The notes beneath the pieces were generated by a model. The model was not told where the DNA came from. It worked only from the letters and a program-made list of their open reading frames with translations, and did no database searches. Position numbers and translations under genes: made by a program. Shown here piece after piece: positions 14,299 to 21,403 of a stretch of DNA of 21,403 nt (position 1 is its first letter; each line of letters opens with the position of its first letter). Source of the stretch: an uncultured Clostridia bacterium (GTDB lineage Bacteria; Bacillota; Clostridia; Christensenellales; Borkfalkiaceae); contig CAMUFJ010000030.1 in the NCBI GenBank assembly GCA_947088135.1, positions 1-21,403 on the forward strand. Reading direction: 5' to 3'.

Positions 14299-14491
14299 TA
14301 CGTTTTTCAAAAAAAACTTTCTAATTTAGCAAAATTAGTTTACTTTTTTTGTAACAAAACGAGATTAAAGCGCAAAAAAATGCATATCGTTTCCTTTTGA
14401 CGAACGAAAATTTCAATTTTGCGCAATATTCCCCTCCCGAATAGTTTCGGTAATCCGAACGCTTTTATGCGGGGCGCATATCCCTTCCGCA
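14299..14491. other. Intergenic stretch between the two envelope genes
   Basis: This is the non-coding part of a 340-base gap (14221-14560). It is AT-rich next to the promoter and holds one short inverted repeat, CTAATTT (14321-14327) with AAATTAG (14332-14338). No gene, RNA or clear motif was seen in the rest. Confidence 0.6.
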
Positions 14492-14532
14492 ATAAAAAAG
14501 CCCGCCGAGCTCAAAAGAGAAGCCGACGGGCT
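14492..14532 (-). terminator. Terminator of the repeat-rich membrane protein gene
   Basis: On the minus strand AGCCCGTCG (14532-14524) pairs with CGGCGGGCT (14507-14499) with one G-T pair, then TTTTTTATT. It starts 28 bases after the stop. Confidence 0.85.
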
Positions 14533-14560
14533 GACGATATTTCACGATTCGCTATTTTAC

Positions 14561-16030
14561 TTATAAACGCAAACGCGTACGGCGGACGGGTGCGCTCTCC
14601 GCGCTTTCGTCTTCCTGCTCCGCAGGCTGGACGGGTTGGACGGGCTTCACGGGGACGTACTGCACGGGAGCGGGCGCAGGGGCGGGCTGTACGAACTGCA
14701 CCGTAACGGGCGAGCCTTGCACGGGCGCGACGGGCTGTACGGGCGTTTGCGGAGCTCCCGCAAGTCCGGCAAGCGCGCCGCTGAGCATAGTCACCGCGCT
14801 TTCCGTAAGTTTGATGGTAACTTCCTTCGGCTTTTCCTGCTGAACGGGTTGAGCGGGCTGCACGGGAGCTTGATGAATTGCCTGTTGCTTTAAACGCAGT
14901 TCTTCGAGGCGCAACAAACGCTCCTCCGCCTTTTTGGCGCGTTCCTCAGCCGCACGAATCCGATCTTCCATAGGATCGCGCACGGGCTGTTGATATTGCA
15001 CGGGAGCAGAGTGTACCGGATTCAAATCCGCACCGCGCAGACGCTGATCCTGCATATACCGCAGAATGCGCTCCTCCGCGAGCCTTGCGCGCTCTTCCGC
15101 GCGCGCCTTTTCCTCCGCCATGCGCATGAGCTCGAAGGTGGGCGCATTGCCCCCGCCGCCGTAGCTTGCCTGCTGAACGGGCTGGGCGGGCTGCACGGGA
15201 GCCGCCTGTTGAACGGGAGGCTGTTGCGCGCCGTAGGGAGGTTGCATAGGCATCTGCGGCATCATGGGCATTTGCGGCATCATTTGCTGTTGCATCATTT
15301 GTTGCTGCATCATCTGCTGTTGACGCATCGCCTCCATGCGTGCTTCCTGCTCCAATCTGCGCTCTTCTTTGCGTTCCGCTTCCAAACGCTCCTGCCGTTC
15401 GCGCTCCTCGTCAAGCGCCTGTTGGCGTTTCTCTTCCAAAAGACGCTTCCGTTTTTTGGAACGCTTTGCGCCGACAATACTGAATATCACGATGAGCAGC
15501 ACGCCGCCTGCGGCAGCAAGCACCCACCAATAATTTTGCAAAAATCCCATGAAGGCGTTGGGCTTCTCTTCCCCGTTATCCTGCGATCCGCCTTCTTCGT
15601 CCGCGGGAGGAGTCGTTTCTCCGCCCTCTTCGTCTGCGGGGGGAGTTACCTCGCCGCCTTCTTCGTCTGCGGGGGGAGTTACCTCGCCGCCCTCTTCGTC
15701 TGCGGGGGGAGTTACCTCGCCGCCTTCTTCGTCCGCAGGAGGAGTTACCTCGCCGCCCCCTTCGTCCGCAGGAGGAGTTACCTCGCCGCCCCCTTCGTCC
15801 GCAGGAGGAGTTACCTCGCCGCCCTCTTCGTCTGCGGGGGGAATCGTTTCTCCGTCGGGATCAACCTCCTCCGCATAGGTATAAGAAACGCTAAGACGAT
15901 TGAGAGCAGAATTCCCGAACAATGAAAAAAACGACCCGAAAGCCAAAAAAAGACAAACGGCTACGGCGAGCACGCAAACGCTCAAAGCAAGCCCTTTCCC
16001 CTTCCGTTTTGTTTGAATTCTATTGCTCAT
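14561..16030 (-). CDS. Two-TM envelope protein with PPADEEGGEVT repeats and cytoplasmic coiled coils
   Basis: Not a recognised family. The 489 residues run as follows. An N-terminal membrane helix (about 13-38) leads to an acidic Pro-rich extracytoplasmic segment made of eight 11-residue PPADEEGGEVT-type repeats (about 62-150). A second membrane helix follows (WWVLAAAGGVLLIVIFSIVG, about 166-186), then a basic stop-transfer patch (KRSKKRKR). Next come Glu/Arg/Gln coiled coils with a QQQMM/PQMPM-rich insert. Two further Ala/Glu/Arg helices are separated by VQPAQPVQQ linkers, and the tail is Pro/Val/Gln-rich. Topology with the repeats outside and the coiled coils inside is inferred from the basic patch. 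It may be a scaffold linking envelope and cytoplasm. GAGGA precedes the ATG. It has its own consensus promoter and terminator. Confidence 0.88.
   Translation of the reverse strand: MSNRIQTKRKGKGLALSVCVLAVAVCLFLAFGSFFSLFGNSALNRLSVSYTYAEEVDPDGETIPPADEEGGEVTPPADEGGGEVTPPADEGGGEVTPPADEEGGEVTPPADEEGGEVTPPADEEGGEVTPPADEEGGETTPPADEEGGSQDNGEEKPNAFMGFLQNYWWVLAAAGGVLLIVIFSIVGAKRSKKRKRLLEEKRQQALDEERERQERLEAERKEERRLEQEARMEAMRQQQMMQQQMMQQQMMPQMPMMPQMPMQPPYGAQQPPVQQAAPVQPAQPVQQASYGGGGNAPTFELMRMAEEKARAEERARLAEERILRYMQDQRLRGADLNPVHSAPVQYQQPVRDPMEDRIRAAEERAKKAEERLLRLEELRLKQQAIHQAPVQPAQPVQQEKPKEVTIKLTESAVTMLSGALAGLAGAPQTPVQPVAPVQGSPVTVQFVQPAPAPAPVQYVPVKPVQPVQPAEQEDESAESAPVRRTRLRL
15596..15859 (-). repeat. 33-bp in-frame tandem repeat, eight units
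   Basis: Seven full units and one diverged unit of exactly 33 bp encode 11 residues each. Units 5 and 6 are identical, and so are units 2 and 4. Units 2-4 share TCTGCGGGGGG while units 5-7 share TCCGCAGGAGG, so two blocks have been amplified separately and recently. Copy-number change would keep the frame. Confidence 0.95.
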
Positions 16031-16112
16031 AGCATTCCTCTTTCTTTTTTCGTATGCAAAATCGCATATTCGCCCCTCTCGGAATCAAATATGCAACGCT
16101 TTTCCTGTCCTT

Positions 16113-16141
16113 ATTATATCATTCCCGCCGTGAAAATTCAA
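16113..16141 (-). promoter_or_regulatory. Promoter of the two-TM repeat protein gene
   Basis: TTGAAT (16141-16136), a 17-bp spacer and a perfect TATAAT (16118-16113) with extended -10 TGA. The leader is about 75 bases. The rest of the 16142-16256 gap holds pyrimidine and A runs with no clear mtaB terminator. Confidence 0.88.
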
Positions 16142-16256
16142 CACTTTTCGGCGAAAAATCGGAAAAATTTTTTTTCCCTTTTTTTACCACTATATGTTGT
16201 GGTTCGCCTTTTTTGCCTCCACAATCCCGCTCGGAAAAAACGTGCGAAATTGCCGT

Positions 16257-17477
16257 TCAGGCAAGAATTTCCCCCTTCATCCCGTCGCGGAAGGGCTCTG
16301 AAAGGCGAACGCGGCAGAACGCGCCCTCCTCCGCGCCGTCGCAATACACGCGGATATAATTGCCCGTATATCCCCCGTCCCGCTCAAACAAAACGACCTC
16401 TTCCCTGCCCGCAAACTTTTGCAGATACGCCTGCTCCGCGCGCGAAGCCTCGCGGAGCATTCTGCCCATGCGCTCTTTCTTCACCGCACCGCTCACCTGT
16501 TTGAGTTTCGCCGCCGCCGTGCCCTCACGGGAGGAGTACGGAAAGGCGTGTACCCGCGCCAAGCCGGCTTCTCCGATTATAGAGAGAGATTCGAGAAATT
16601 CCTCCTCCGTTTCCCCCGGAAAACCCACGATGATATCGGTAGTGATCGCCGCGCCGGGAAACGCTTCGTAGACAAGCGCGCACCGCGCCAGATAGTCCTC
16701 GCGGGTATAGTGCCTGTTCATGGCGCGCAGGACGCGCGTGCTTCCGCTCTGCAAGGATAAATGGAAGTGCGGAGCGAAGTTCCCCGCCTGCTTTACGGCG
16801 GAAAGAAACTCGGGCGTGATAACGCAGGGTTCCAAAGAGCCGAAACGGAAACGCTTATCCCGATATTTCCCCAAAGCCTTTACGAGCGCGGTGAGATCGG
16901 CTTCGCCGTCTTGGTAGGAAGAAATGTCGATGCCCGTTAGCACGATTTCCCGCGCGGAAGCACGCTCCGCCTCTTCGAGCACGGAAGCGAGCGAACGCGA
17001 ACGCGTTCTGCCCCGCAGATAGGGGATAATGCAATAAGAGCAAAAGCGGTTGCAACCGTCCTGAATGCGCAAAAAGGCGCGCGTTTTGAAGGTTTTGGGG
17101 AAAGGCAGTTCGCAAAACGCCTGTTCGCGCTCGCAATACGCGCCCGCCTTGTCGAGAAGCTGTAAAAGCTTGTCCTTGCGCCCCGTGCCCCCCACGACGG
17201 TAACGCCCTCGCGGGAAAGAAAATCGTTCGGCGAATGCTCGGACGCACACCCGCAGACGAGAACGGGAGCATGAGGATTGAACGCCCTGAGCCGAGCCAC
17301 CGCCTGACGGCTCTTGCGCTCCGCCTCCGCCGTGACCGCGCAGGTATTAAGGATATACAGATCCGCGTAACAAGGCGTATCGGCAACCTCCCAACCGCGT
17401 TCGGCAAGCCCCTGCATCAGCGAGGCGCTCTCCACCTCGTTCATTTTACACCCCAATGTGAATATGACAGCTTTCAT
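16257..17477 (-). CDS. mtaB: tRNA (t6A37) methylthiotransferase, MtaB-type radical SAM enzyme
   Basis: The enzyme adds a methylthio group to t6A37 of tRNAs reading ANN codons. I take the ATG at 17477 (406 residues, MKAVIFTLGCKMNEVES), which matches the family's N-terminus; the longer open frame adds 31 non-conserved residues. The N-terminal MTTase domain has its three cluster cysteines at 10, 46 (LNTCAV) and 77 (VCGCAS). The radical SAM core has CNRFCSYC (142, 146, 149), followed by IIPYLRGRTRSR, the glycine-rich GFPGETEEEF and HAFPYSSREGTAA. A C-terminal TRAM domain (about 350-406) binds tRNA. The order fits MtaB better than MiaB because of the TLGCKMNEVES opening. The ribosome binding site (AAAGGA) is very close to the ATG. 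Confidence 0.92.
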   Translation of the reverse strand: MKAVIFTLGCKMNEVESASLMQGLAERGWEVADTPCYADLYILNTCAVTAEAERKSRQAVARLRAFNPHAPVLVCGCASEHSPNDFLSREGVTVVGGTGRKDKLLQLLDKAGAYCEREQAFCELPFPKTFKTRAFLRIQDGCNRFCSYCIIPYLRGRTRSRSLASVLEEAERASAREIVLTGIDISSYQDGEADLTALVKALGKYRDKRFRFGSLEPCVITPEFLSAVKQAGNFAPHFHLSLQSGSTRVLRAMNRHYTREDYLARCALVYEAFPGAAITTDIIVGFPGETEEEFLESLSIIGEAGLARVHAFPYSSREGTAAAKLKQVSGAVKKERMGRMLREASRAEQAYLQKFAGREEVVLFERDGGYTGNYIRVYCDGAEEGAFCRVRLSEPFRDGMKGEILA

Positions 17478-17486
17478 TTCCTTTTT

Positions 17487-17516
17487 CGCAAACTTTTCGT
17501 TCCGAAAAGCTTTGCG
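17487..17516 (-). promoter_or_regulatory. Long hairpin immediately upstream of mtaB
   Basis: CGCAAACTTTTCG (17487-17499) pairs with CGAAAAG and TTTGCG (17503-17516), giving a 13-bp stem with one bulged C and a TTC loop. It ends 9 bases before the mtaB start and would sit next to its ribosome binding site. There is no T-run, so a leader structure, an RNA-processing site or a repeat is more likely than a terminator. Confidence 0.5.
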
Positions 17517-17551
17517 TGCTACTCCCTTTGTTGGTTTCTCTAAATCGGCTT

Positions 17552-17564
17552 TCCCTCGGAGGGA
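17552..17564. repeat. Short C/G-rich hairpin, repeat family member
   Basis: TCCCT-cgg-AGGGA is followed by GGGCAAGAGCG, in the gap between the McrC-like gene and mtaB. The exit sequence GGGAGGGCAAG matches that after the hairpin at 3174-3197. Confidence 0.4.
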
Positions 17565-17576
17565 GGGCAAGAGCGT

Positions 17577-19127
17577 TTAGTCCGTATGCACGCGACCGCA
17601 ATGGGGACAAACGGGCTCCATGTCGTCGGTCAGCTCGGTGACGTTGCGGAAAAACATCCGCGCTTCGCTCTTGCGCTTTGCAAGCCACGGCTCGTCGTCC
17701 TGCCCTGCGGGTTTGCGAAAGCCCGCGATTTTAGTATAAAAATATTTCCGCTTTGTATCAGGGCAAACGCCGTGAAAAATCTGCGTGCGGCAGGAAAGAC
17801 ACTCGTAAACGGGCTCCTCGGAAAGCTCGGCGTTCGGCACGAGCCCATTGCGGCAGAAGGGGCAGTCCGTCCGCGTTCCGTCCGAATAGATCATGCCCCG
17901 CAACACGATTTGCTGAATTCTTCGGAAGGATTCGATACCCGTGATCCCGATGAGGCACCGCTCCCGCCCGTCGTCCTCGTAGGGCGTGCAGAGCACGTAT
18001 TCGTCCGCCGCCACACTGCTCTTTAACGCGTTCAGCTCAGCTTCGCCCAAGGATAAAACGGTCGGGATCAATACGATTTTATAGACCGCGTCCTTTTTGA
18101 CGGTCAGCGCGATCGACGGCTGAACGGTGCGGGAGCCTTCTATTCTCAACTCCCAGCCCCGAAAACGGAAACCCACGTCGAGGCGGGAAAAATCGACGAC
18201 CGCGTTTTCGCCGCATACGAAATTGAAATGGCTGACGGCAAAAACGCACAGCGCTTCGCAAAAACCGAAATAGCTCCTTTGCAGTCCCTCCAACGCCCGT
18301 CCGCCCGGCGCTTCCCCGCTCTTCGGCGCGCCCGAAGGCAGGAGTTTGGCAAGCTTGTATATTTGGCGGTAGTCCTTATCCATGGACAAAATATTAGTTT
18401 TGTGAACCTTGATTTTGGCGGGGCGAAATTTGTTTTTGCTGTAAACGGGGCGTTTGAGATTGGGCACGATACCGTCGGTAATGCGCTGTAATTTTTCAAG
18501 ACAGCGCATGGAAACGGGATAATAGAGCTCCAAATTGCGGCTGTAACCGATATGCAATTTGCCGAGCGCCAAAAAATAGTTGAGGTGATTGACCCGCTCC
18601 AAAAAATTGATTTCGATGGTTTGGTTGGTATAGACGAGTTCCTTGAAAAAGCGCATATAGGTACGCACGAAGGACATGACGCCGTCCACCGTTTGACAGA
18701 ATACGAGATTCTCGTAAATGCCGTAATTGTCCTCATAGATACGGGTCAAAAGCTTGGCGGGCTTGATTTCACCGTCTTGAATATCCGTCCAAAGTTCGCT
18801 GTGCGACGACAGGTGCTGAATGGTTGTATTGTTGATGATCCGCACCGACTCGGTGGGAAGAATTTCCCCCCGCTCCTTCAAGTGAATGCGCGGTTTGGAA
18901 AAGATGTGCTTGATCGCGGGCATGGCAACGAGAAAAGCGTCGATTTCCCGCTCTAAATCCTCAAAGCTGAAATCGGGTTCCAACATAAACAGCGCCAAGC
19001 CGTGCGTGACGGCGTATTCGAACTGCATGAAGGAGAGCCGCGGGCTTTTCGCGAGAAAGGATTGGATCTCGCGGTAATCCCTGAGAAGCCGTATGAGCTC
19101 CTCCTGTCTTTCGGGGGTCGCGTCCAT
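17577..19127 (-). CDS. McrC/DUF2357-like partner protein with C-terminal zinc ribbons
   Basis: This 516-residue soluble protein is encoded 3 bases after the McrB-like gene, with GAGGA inside that gene's end, so the two are translationally coupled. Residues ~120-162 (LLTRIYEDNYGIYENLVFCQTV and following) resemble the DUF2357/McrC-type region that partners McrB-family ATPases. A helical part continues to ~250 with basic stretches (KNKFRPAKIKVHKT). Residues ~300-345 (VVDFSRLDVGF, WELRIEG, IALTVKKD) could be a decayed PD-(D/E)XK core, but no clear catalytic set is visible. The C-terminus has a four-Cys zinc ribbon, CPFC (about 425) with CLSC (about 447), and a final CPHCGRVHTD. Family placement rests on context and motif impression, so it is moderate. 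Confidence 0.8.
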   Translation of the reverse strand: MDATPERQEELIRLLRDYREIQSFLAKSPRLSFMQFEYAVTHGLALFMLEPDFSFEDLEREIDAFLVAMPAIKHIFSKPRIHLKERGEILPTESVRIINNTTIQHLSSHSELWTDIQDGEIKPAKLLTRIYEDNYGIYENLVFCQTVDGVMSFVRTYMRFFKELVYTNQTIEINFLERVNHLNYFLALGKLHIGYSRNLELYYPVSMRCLEKLQRITDGIVPNLKRPVYSKNKFRPAKIKVHKTNILSMDKDYRQIYKLAKLLPSGAPKSGEAPGGRALEGLQRSYFGFCEALCVFAVSHFNFVCGENAVVDFSRLDVGFRFRGWELRIEGSRTVQPSIALTVKKDAVYKIVLIPTVLSLGEAELNALKSSVAADEYVLCTPYEDDGRERCLIGITGIESFRRIQQIVLRGMIYSDGTRTDCPFCRNGLVPNAELSEEPVYECLSCRTQIFHGVCPDTKRKYFYTKIAGFRKPAGQDDEPWLAKRKSEARMFFRNVTELTDDMEPVCPHCGRVHTD

Positions 19128-19130
19128 CGA

Positions 19131-21403
19131 TCAGTCCTCGTTGAGCTTTTGCACAAACTCGCAACACTTGGGCAAGCGCAATTTATTCAGCTCCGCGACA
19201 AGGGCACGCTTGTCCGTCACGATCTTGGTTTCCAGCTTTCGTACCACCTTGCTCAATAGAATGCGGTCAACCGCGTCCTGCACGATCTCGTCGCTCATGC
19301 CGTCGAAACAGGCGCAATAAATCTTTACGAAGTCCTCCATCTGCTTTAAAATACGGTTGCCGAACGAGACGTTGTAGGGCGCAAGCAGTTTTTCCACGGA
19401 GCGGACGAGCGGGTTGTCCTCCGCCTCGAACCTCACGCCGTTTTTCGCCTGTTCGAAGAGCGCGGTCAGCGCGTCGCTCGGCAAGAACCGTTGCGGGATC
19501 GGCGCGCGGAAAGAGCGGATCTTGGGCGCGCGCTTGTTGAAGTCCATCGTTTGAGCGCGATCGTAAACCTTGTCGCTGATCTCGAAGGTGCTCTCGTCCC
19601 TGTTCGCCGTGCCGATAAACCACACGTTTGACGGCACTTTCAGCGTGTGCCCCTCCGAAAGCGCACGGTAAGAATATTTTTGTCCGTTGACGGTATTTTG
19701 GAGCTTGACGTTCAAGAGCTTGATTCCCCGCCTATCCTCCTCGTGTTCCATGAGAGAGAGGAAGTCCGAAAAGTAGTACTCGATTCTGCTCAGGTTCATT
19801 TCGTCGAGCACGATAAAGGTCGGAACCGTGGGATTTAAGCATGCCTTATAGAGGCACTGCGTGAATTTTTTGGGCGTAAAGCACTTACTGAATTCGTTGT
19901 AATAACCCAAGAGCTCGTTCTTGTCGCGCCAGGAGGATTCCACTTCCACGATCTCGCAGTTGCCCATGATCGCTTCCGTGAAAATTTTGGGCAGGCTCGT
20001 TTTGCCCGTCCCGCTCATGCCCTGCAAAATCGCAAGGCGCGACGCGCCCAAGCCCGCCACGAAGGTCGCCATAGTTTCGAAAGAATAGGACAAGTGCAAT
20101 CTGCTCTCCCGCGCGTAGTCGACGACGAAGCCGACGACGCCCGACAGCGTGGGCGCGGAAAACAAGCTTTGGCGTTTGGCGGCGAGCTCCGCGCTGAATT
20201 GCTTGACCTTTCCGTCCAACTCGCTGAACGCAGGGCAAGCGTCGAAGTCGCCCGCTCGCCCCGTCGCCCCCTCCCCGCTTTCGGGAATCGTTTCGCCCCG
20301 CTCTTGCCCCTCGGCAAGAGCGACGGCTACGGGTTTCTCGTTGAATTGCCCCCTGACAAGAGCGACCAACAGCACGACCGCACTTGCGGCGAAGGCGTAC
20401 GCCGTTTGGCTCGTCACCTTGCTGATGTACTCGCCCGTATTGACCGTAATATTGTATGAAGCTAGAAGGGACAGCAAATTTTCCTCGTTTATTTTCTGCG
20501 CGATCGAGTAATAGATCCCGAACAGCGCCATTGCCATGACGCAGAGAAAGTTGAGGAAAATGCTCGTCCGAACGATCTTGGGACAGGCGTCGCTCCTGCT
20601 GAAAAAGGACGCGAACGACAGCACGAACGCCGTGCCCGAAAAGATGAAAACGGCAAGCAAAACAAAAGCGAGTACCTGAAATCCGCCCTCCAAGCTTTGG
20701 GAGTCGGAGAGCAACTGATAGCCGTTAAGGGAAACCTCGTAGGCGAATTGACTGCCGTAGCTAAGCCGCACCGTCACCACGTTCAATGCGAGCAGCAGGA
20801 AGGTGACGAGCGTCGTCGCAGTCACGTAAACGAGCGGCTCGAAGCCGAATTTTTTCTTCTTTTTACCCGTCTTGACTTGCTCGGCGACAGGCATCTGTCC
20901 CTTGACGATCCAATATGCGACAAATACGATCGCGGAAAAGATGAGCGGAATATAGCTCTTGGTCACGCTCTGCTCGATGAACGCCAATATGTAGCCCATT
21001 ACAAAGTACACAAGCGGCAAAACGAGCGCAATATACATCTGCCTCTGCGATCTTTCCAAAAATTTGCGCTCGTCTTTAAAATACCCGACTGCCGTTGGAA
21101 CGAACAAGAACAAAGCCGCAAAGCAGGCGATAAAGACGAGAATGGATATGATGGCGAGGGGCAGCGAATAAACGTCCCCCCTGAGCGCGCTGACGGGAGA
21201 GCGCGGCACGCTTGCGCCGTACTCTTCCTTGGAATAGAGGGGAACAAAAATCAGACAAAAGGCAATGAGCGTAGCAATTCCCGTTAGAATCAGCAACGCA
21301 AGCTTGCGCATTTTCAGCCGTCTGCCCGCGGCAAATCCATTGTCAAAAGACGGGGACGGAACAGGTTCGTTCCGCACGGGCGACGCTTGGGGCTCCGTCT
21401 TGG
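19131..21403 (-). CDS. Membrane-anchored McrB-type AAA+ NTPase, 5' end outside the window
   Basis: The frame is open to the window edge. A GTG at 21377 (748 residues) lacks a ribosome binding site, and upstream codons read like a linker (TEPQASPV), so the true start is probably outside. Numbering from that GTG, about eight membrane helices occupy residues ~25-345. A polar linker follows. The C-terminal AAA+ domain has Walker A GMSGTGKTS (20000-20030), the McrB-like SSWRDKNELLGYYNEF, Walker B FIVLDEMNLSRIEYYF (19765-19830) and the sensor region WFIGTANRDEST (about 19610). McrB proteins bind GTP and form hexamers activated by McrC. Here the motor is tethered to the membrane instead of carrying a DNA-binding domain. 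Its partner follows 3 bases downstream. Confidence 0.88.
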   Translation of the reverse strand, partial: KTEPQASPVRNEPVPSPSFDNGFAAGRRLKMRKLALLILTGIATLIAFCLIFVPLYSKEEYGASVPRSPVSALRGDVYSLPLAIISILVFIACFAALFLFVPTAVGYFKDERKFLERSQRQMYIALVLPLVYFVMGYILAFIEQSVTKSYIPLIFSAIVFVAYWIVKGQMPVAEQVKTGKKKKKFGFEPLVYVTATTLVTFLLLALNVVTVRLSYGSQFAYEVSLNGYQLLSDSQSLEGGFQVLAFVLLAVFIFSGTAFVLSFASFFSRSDACPKIVRTSIFLNFLCVMAMALFGIYYSIAQKINEENLLSLLASYNITVNTGEYISKVTSQTAYAFAASAVVLLVALVRGQFNEKPVAVALAEGQERGETIPESGEGATGRAGDFDACPAFSELDGKVKQFSAELAAKRQSLFSAPTLSGVVGFVVDYARESRLHLSYSFETMATFVAGLGASRLAILQGMSGTGKTSLPKIFTEAIMGNCEIVEVESSWRDKNELLGYYNEFSKCFTPKKFTQCLYKACLNPTVPTFIVLDEMNLSRIEYYFSDFLSLMEHEEDRRGIKLLNVKLQNTVNGQKYSYRALSEGHTLKVPSNVWFIGTANRDESTFEISDKVYDRAQTMDFNKRAPKIRSFRAPIPQRFLPSDALTALFEQAKNGVRFEAEDNPLVRSVEKLLAPYNVSFGNRILKQMEDFVKIYCACFDGMSDEIVQDAVDRILLSKVVRKLETKIVTDKRALVAELNKLRLPKCCEFVQKLNED

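Noticed and set aside
15596..15859. The 33-bp repeats considered as a CRISPR array
   Set aside because: The units are contiguous with no spacers between them and lie in frame inside a coding sequence.
15549..15925. Plus-strand open frames through the 33-bp repeat encoding Ser/Pro/Gly or Tyr/Leu/Ala repeats
   Set aside because: Any repeat of 33 bp keeps all frames open. Only the minus frame links to membrane helices, a ribosome binding site and a promoter.

Overview
The window most likely comes from an anaerobic Bacillota (Clostridia-type) chromosome. The reasons are a clostridial-style pyruvate:ferredoxin oxidoreductase, strong GGAGG ribosome binding sites, textbook sigma-A promoters, a Gram-positive L10 leader with a terminator, and lipoboxes on the exported proteins. 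Genus cannot be given from sequence alone; an uncultured gut lineage with moderately high GC is a guess.

Layout. Positions 3-2279 (+) hold the 3' two thirds of nifJ, closed by a strong terminator. Positions 2404-3197 form an AT-rich insert bounded by C/G-rich hairpin repeats. It contains a divergent pair: a Cys-containing 94-aa protein (-) and a 68-aa XRE regulator (+), sharing a promoter region with two matching palindromes. Positions 3263-5039 hold a single-pass membrane peptide, a protein with two Myb-like repeats and a coiled coil (both -), and an orphan 291-aa protein (+). Next comes a cyclophilin-like lipoprotein (5195-6121, -).

Positions 6171-9824 (-) are the ribosomal/transcription block rpmG-secE-nusG-rplK-rplA-rplJ-rplL. 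It has two promoters, a candidate L1 operator before rplK and an L10 leader before rplJ. It ends in a terminator and is not followed by rpoB.

Positions 9958-16030 (-) encode two large envelope proteins, each with its own consensus promoter. The first is a 1420-aa modular lipoprotein with Cys/His knuckles. The second is a two-TM protein with an 11-residue tandem repeat and long cytoplasmic coiled coils. A MtaB-type tRNA methylthiotransferase follows (16257-17477, -).

The right edge (17577-21403, -) is a tightly coupled pair: a polytopic membrane protein with a McrB-type AAA+ domain, truncated by the window, and a McrC/DUF2357-like partner with C-terminal zinc ribbons. This membrane-anchored McrBC-like pair is the best candidate for an undescribed system. 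The divergent XRE module and the modular lipoprotein are the next most interesting loci.
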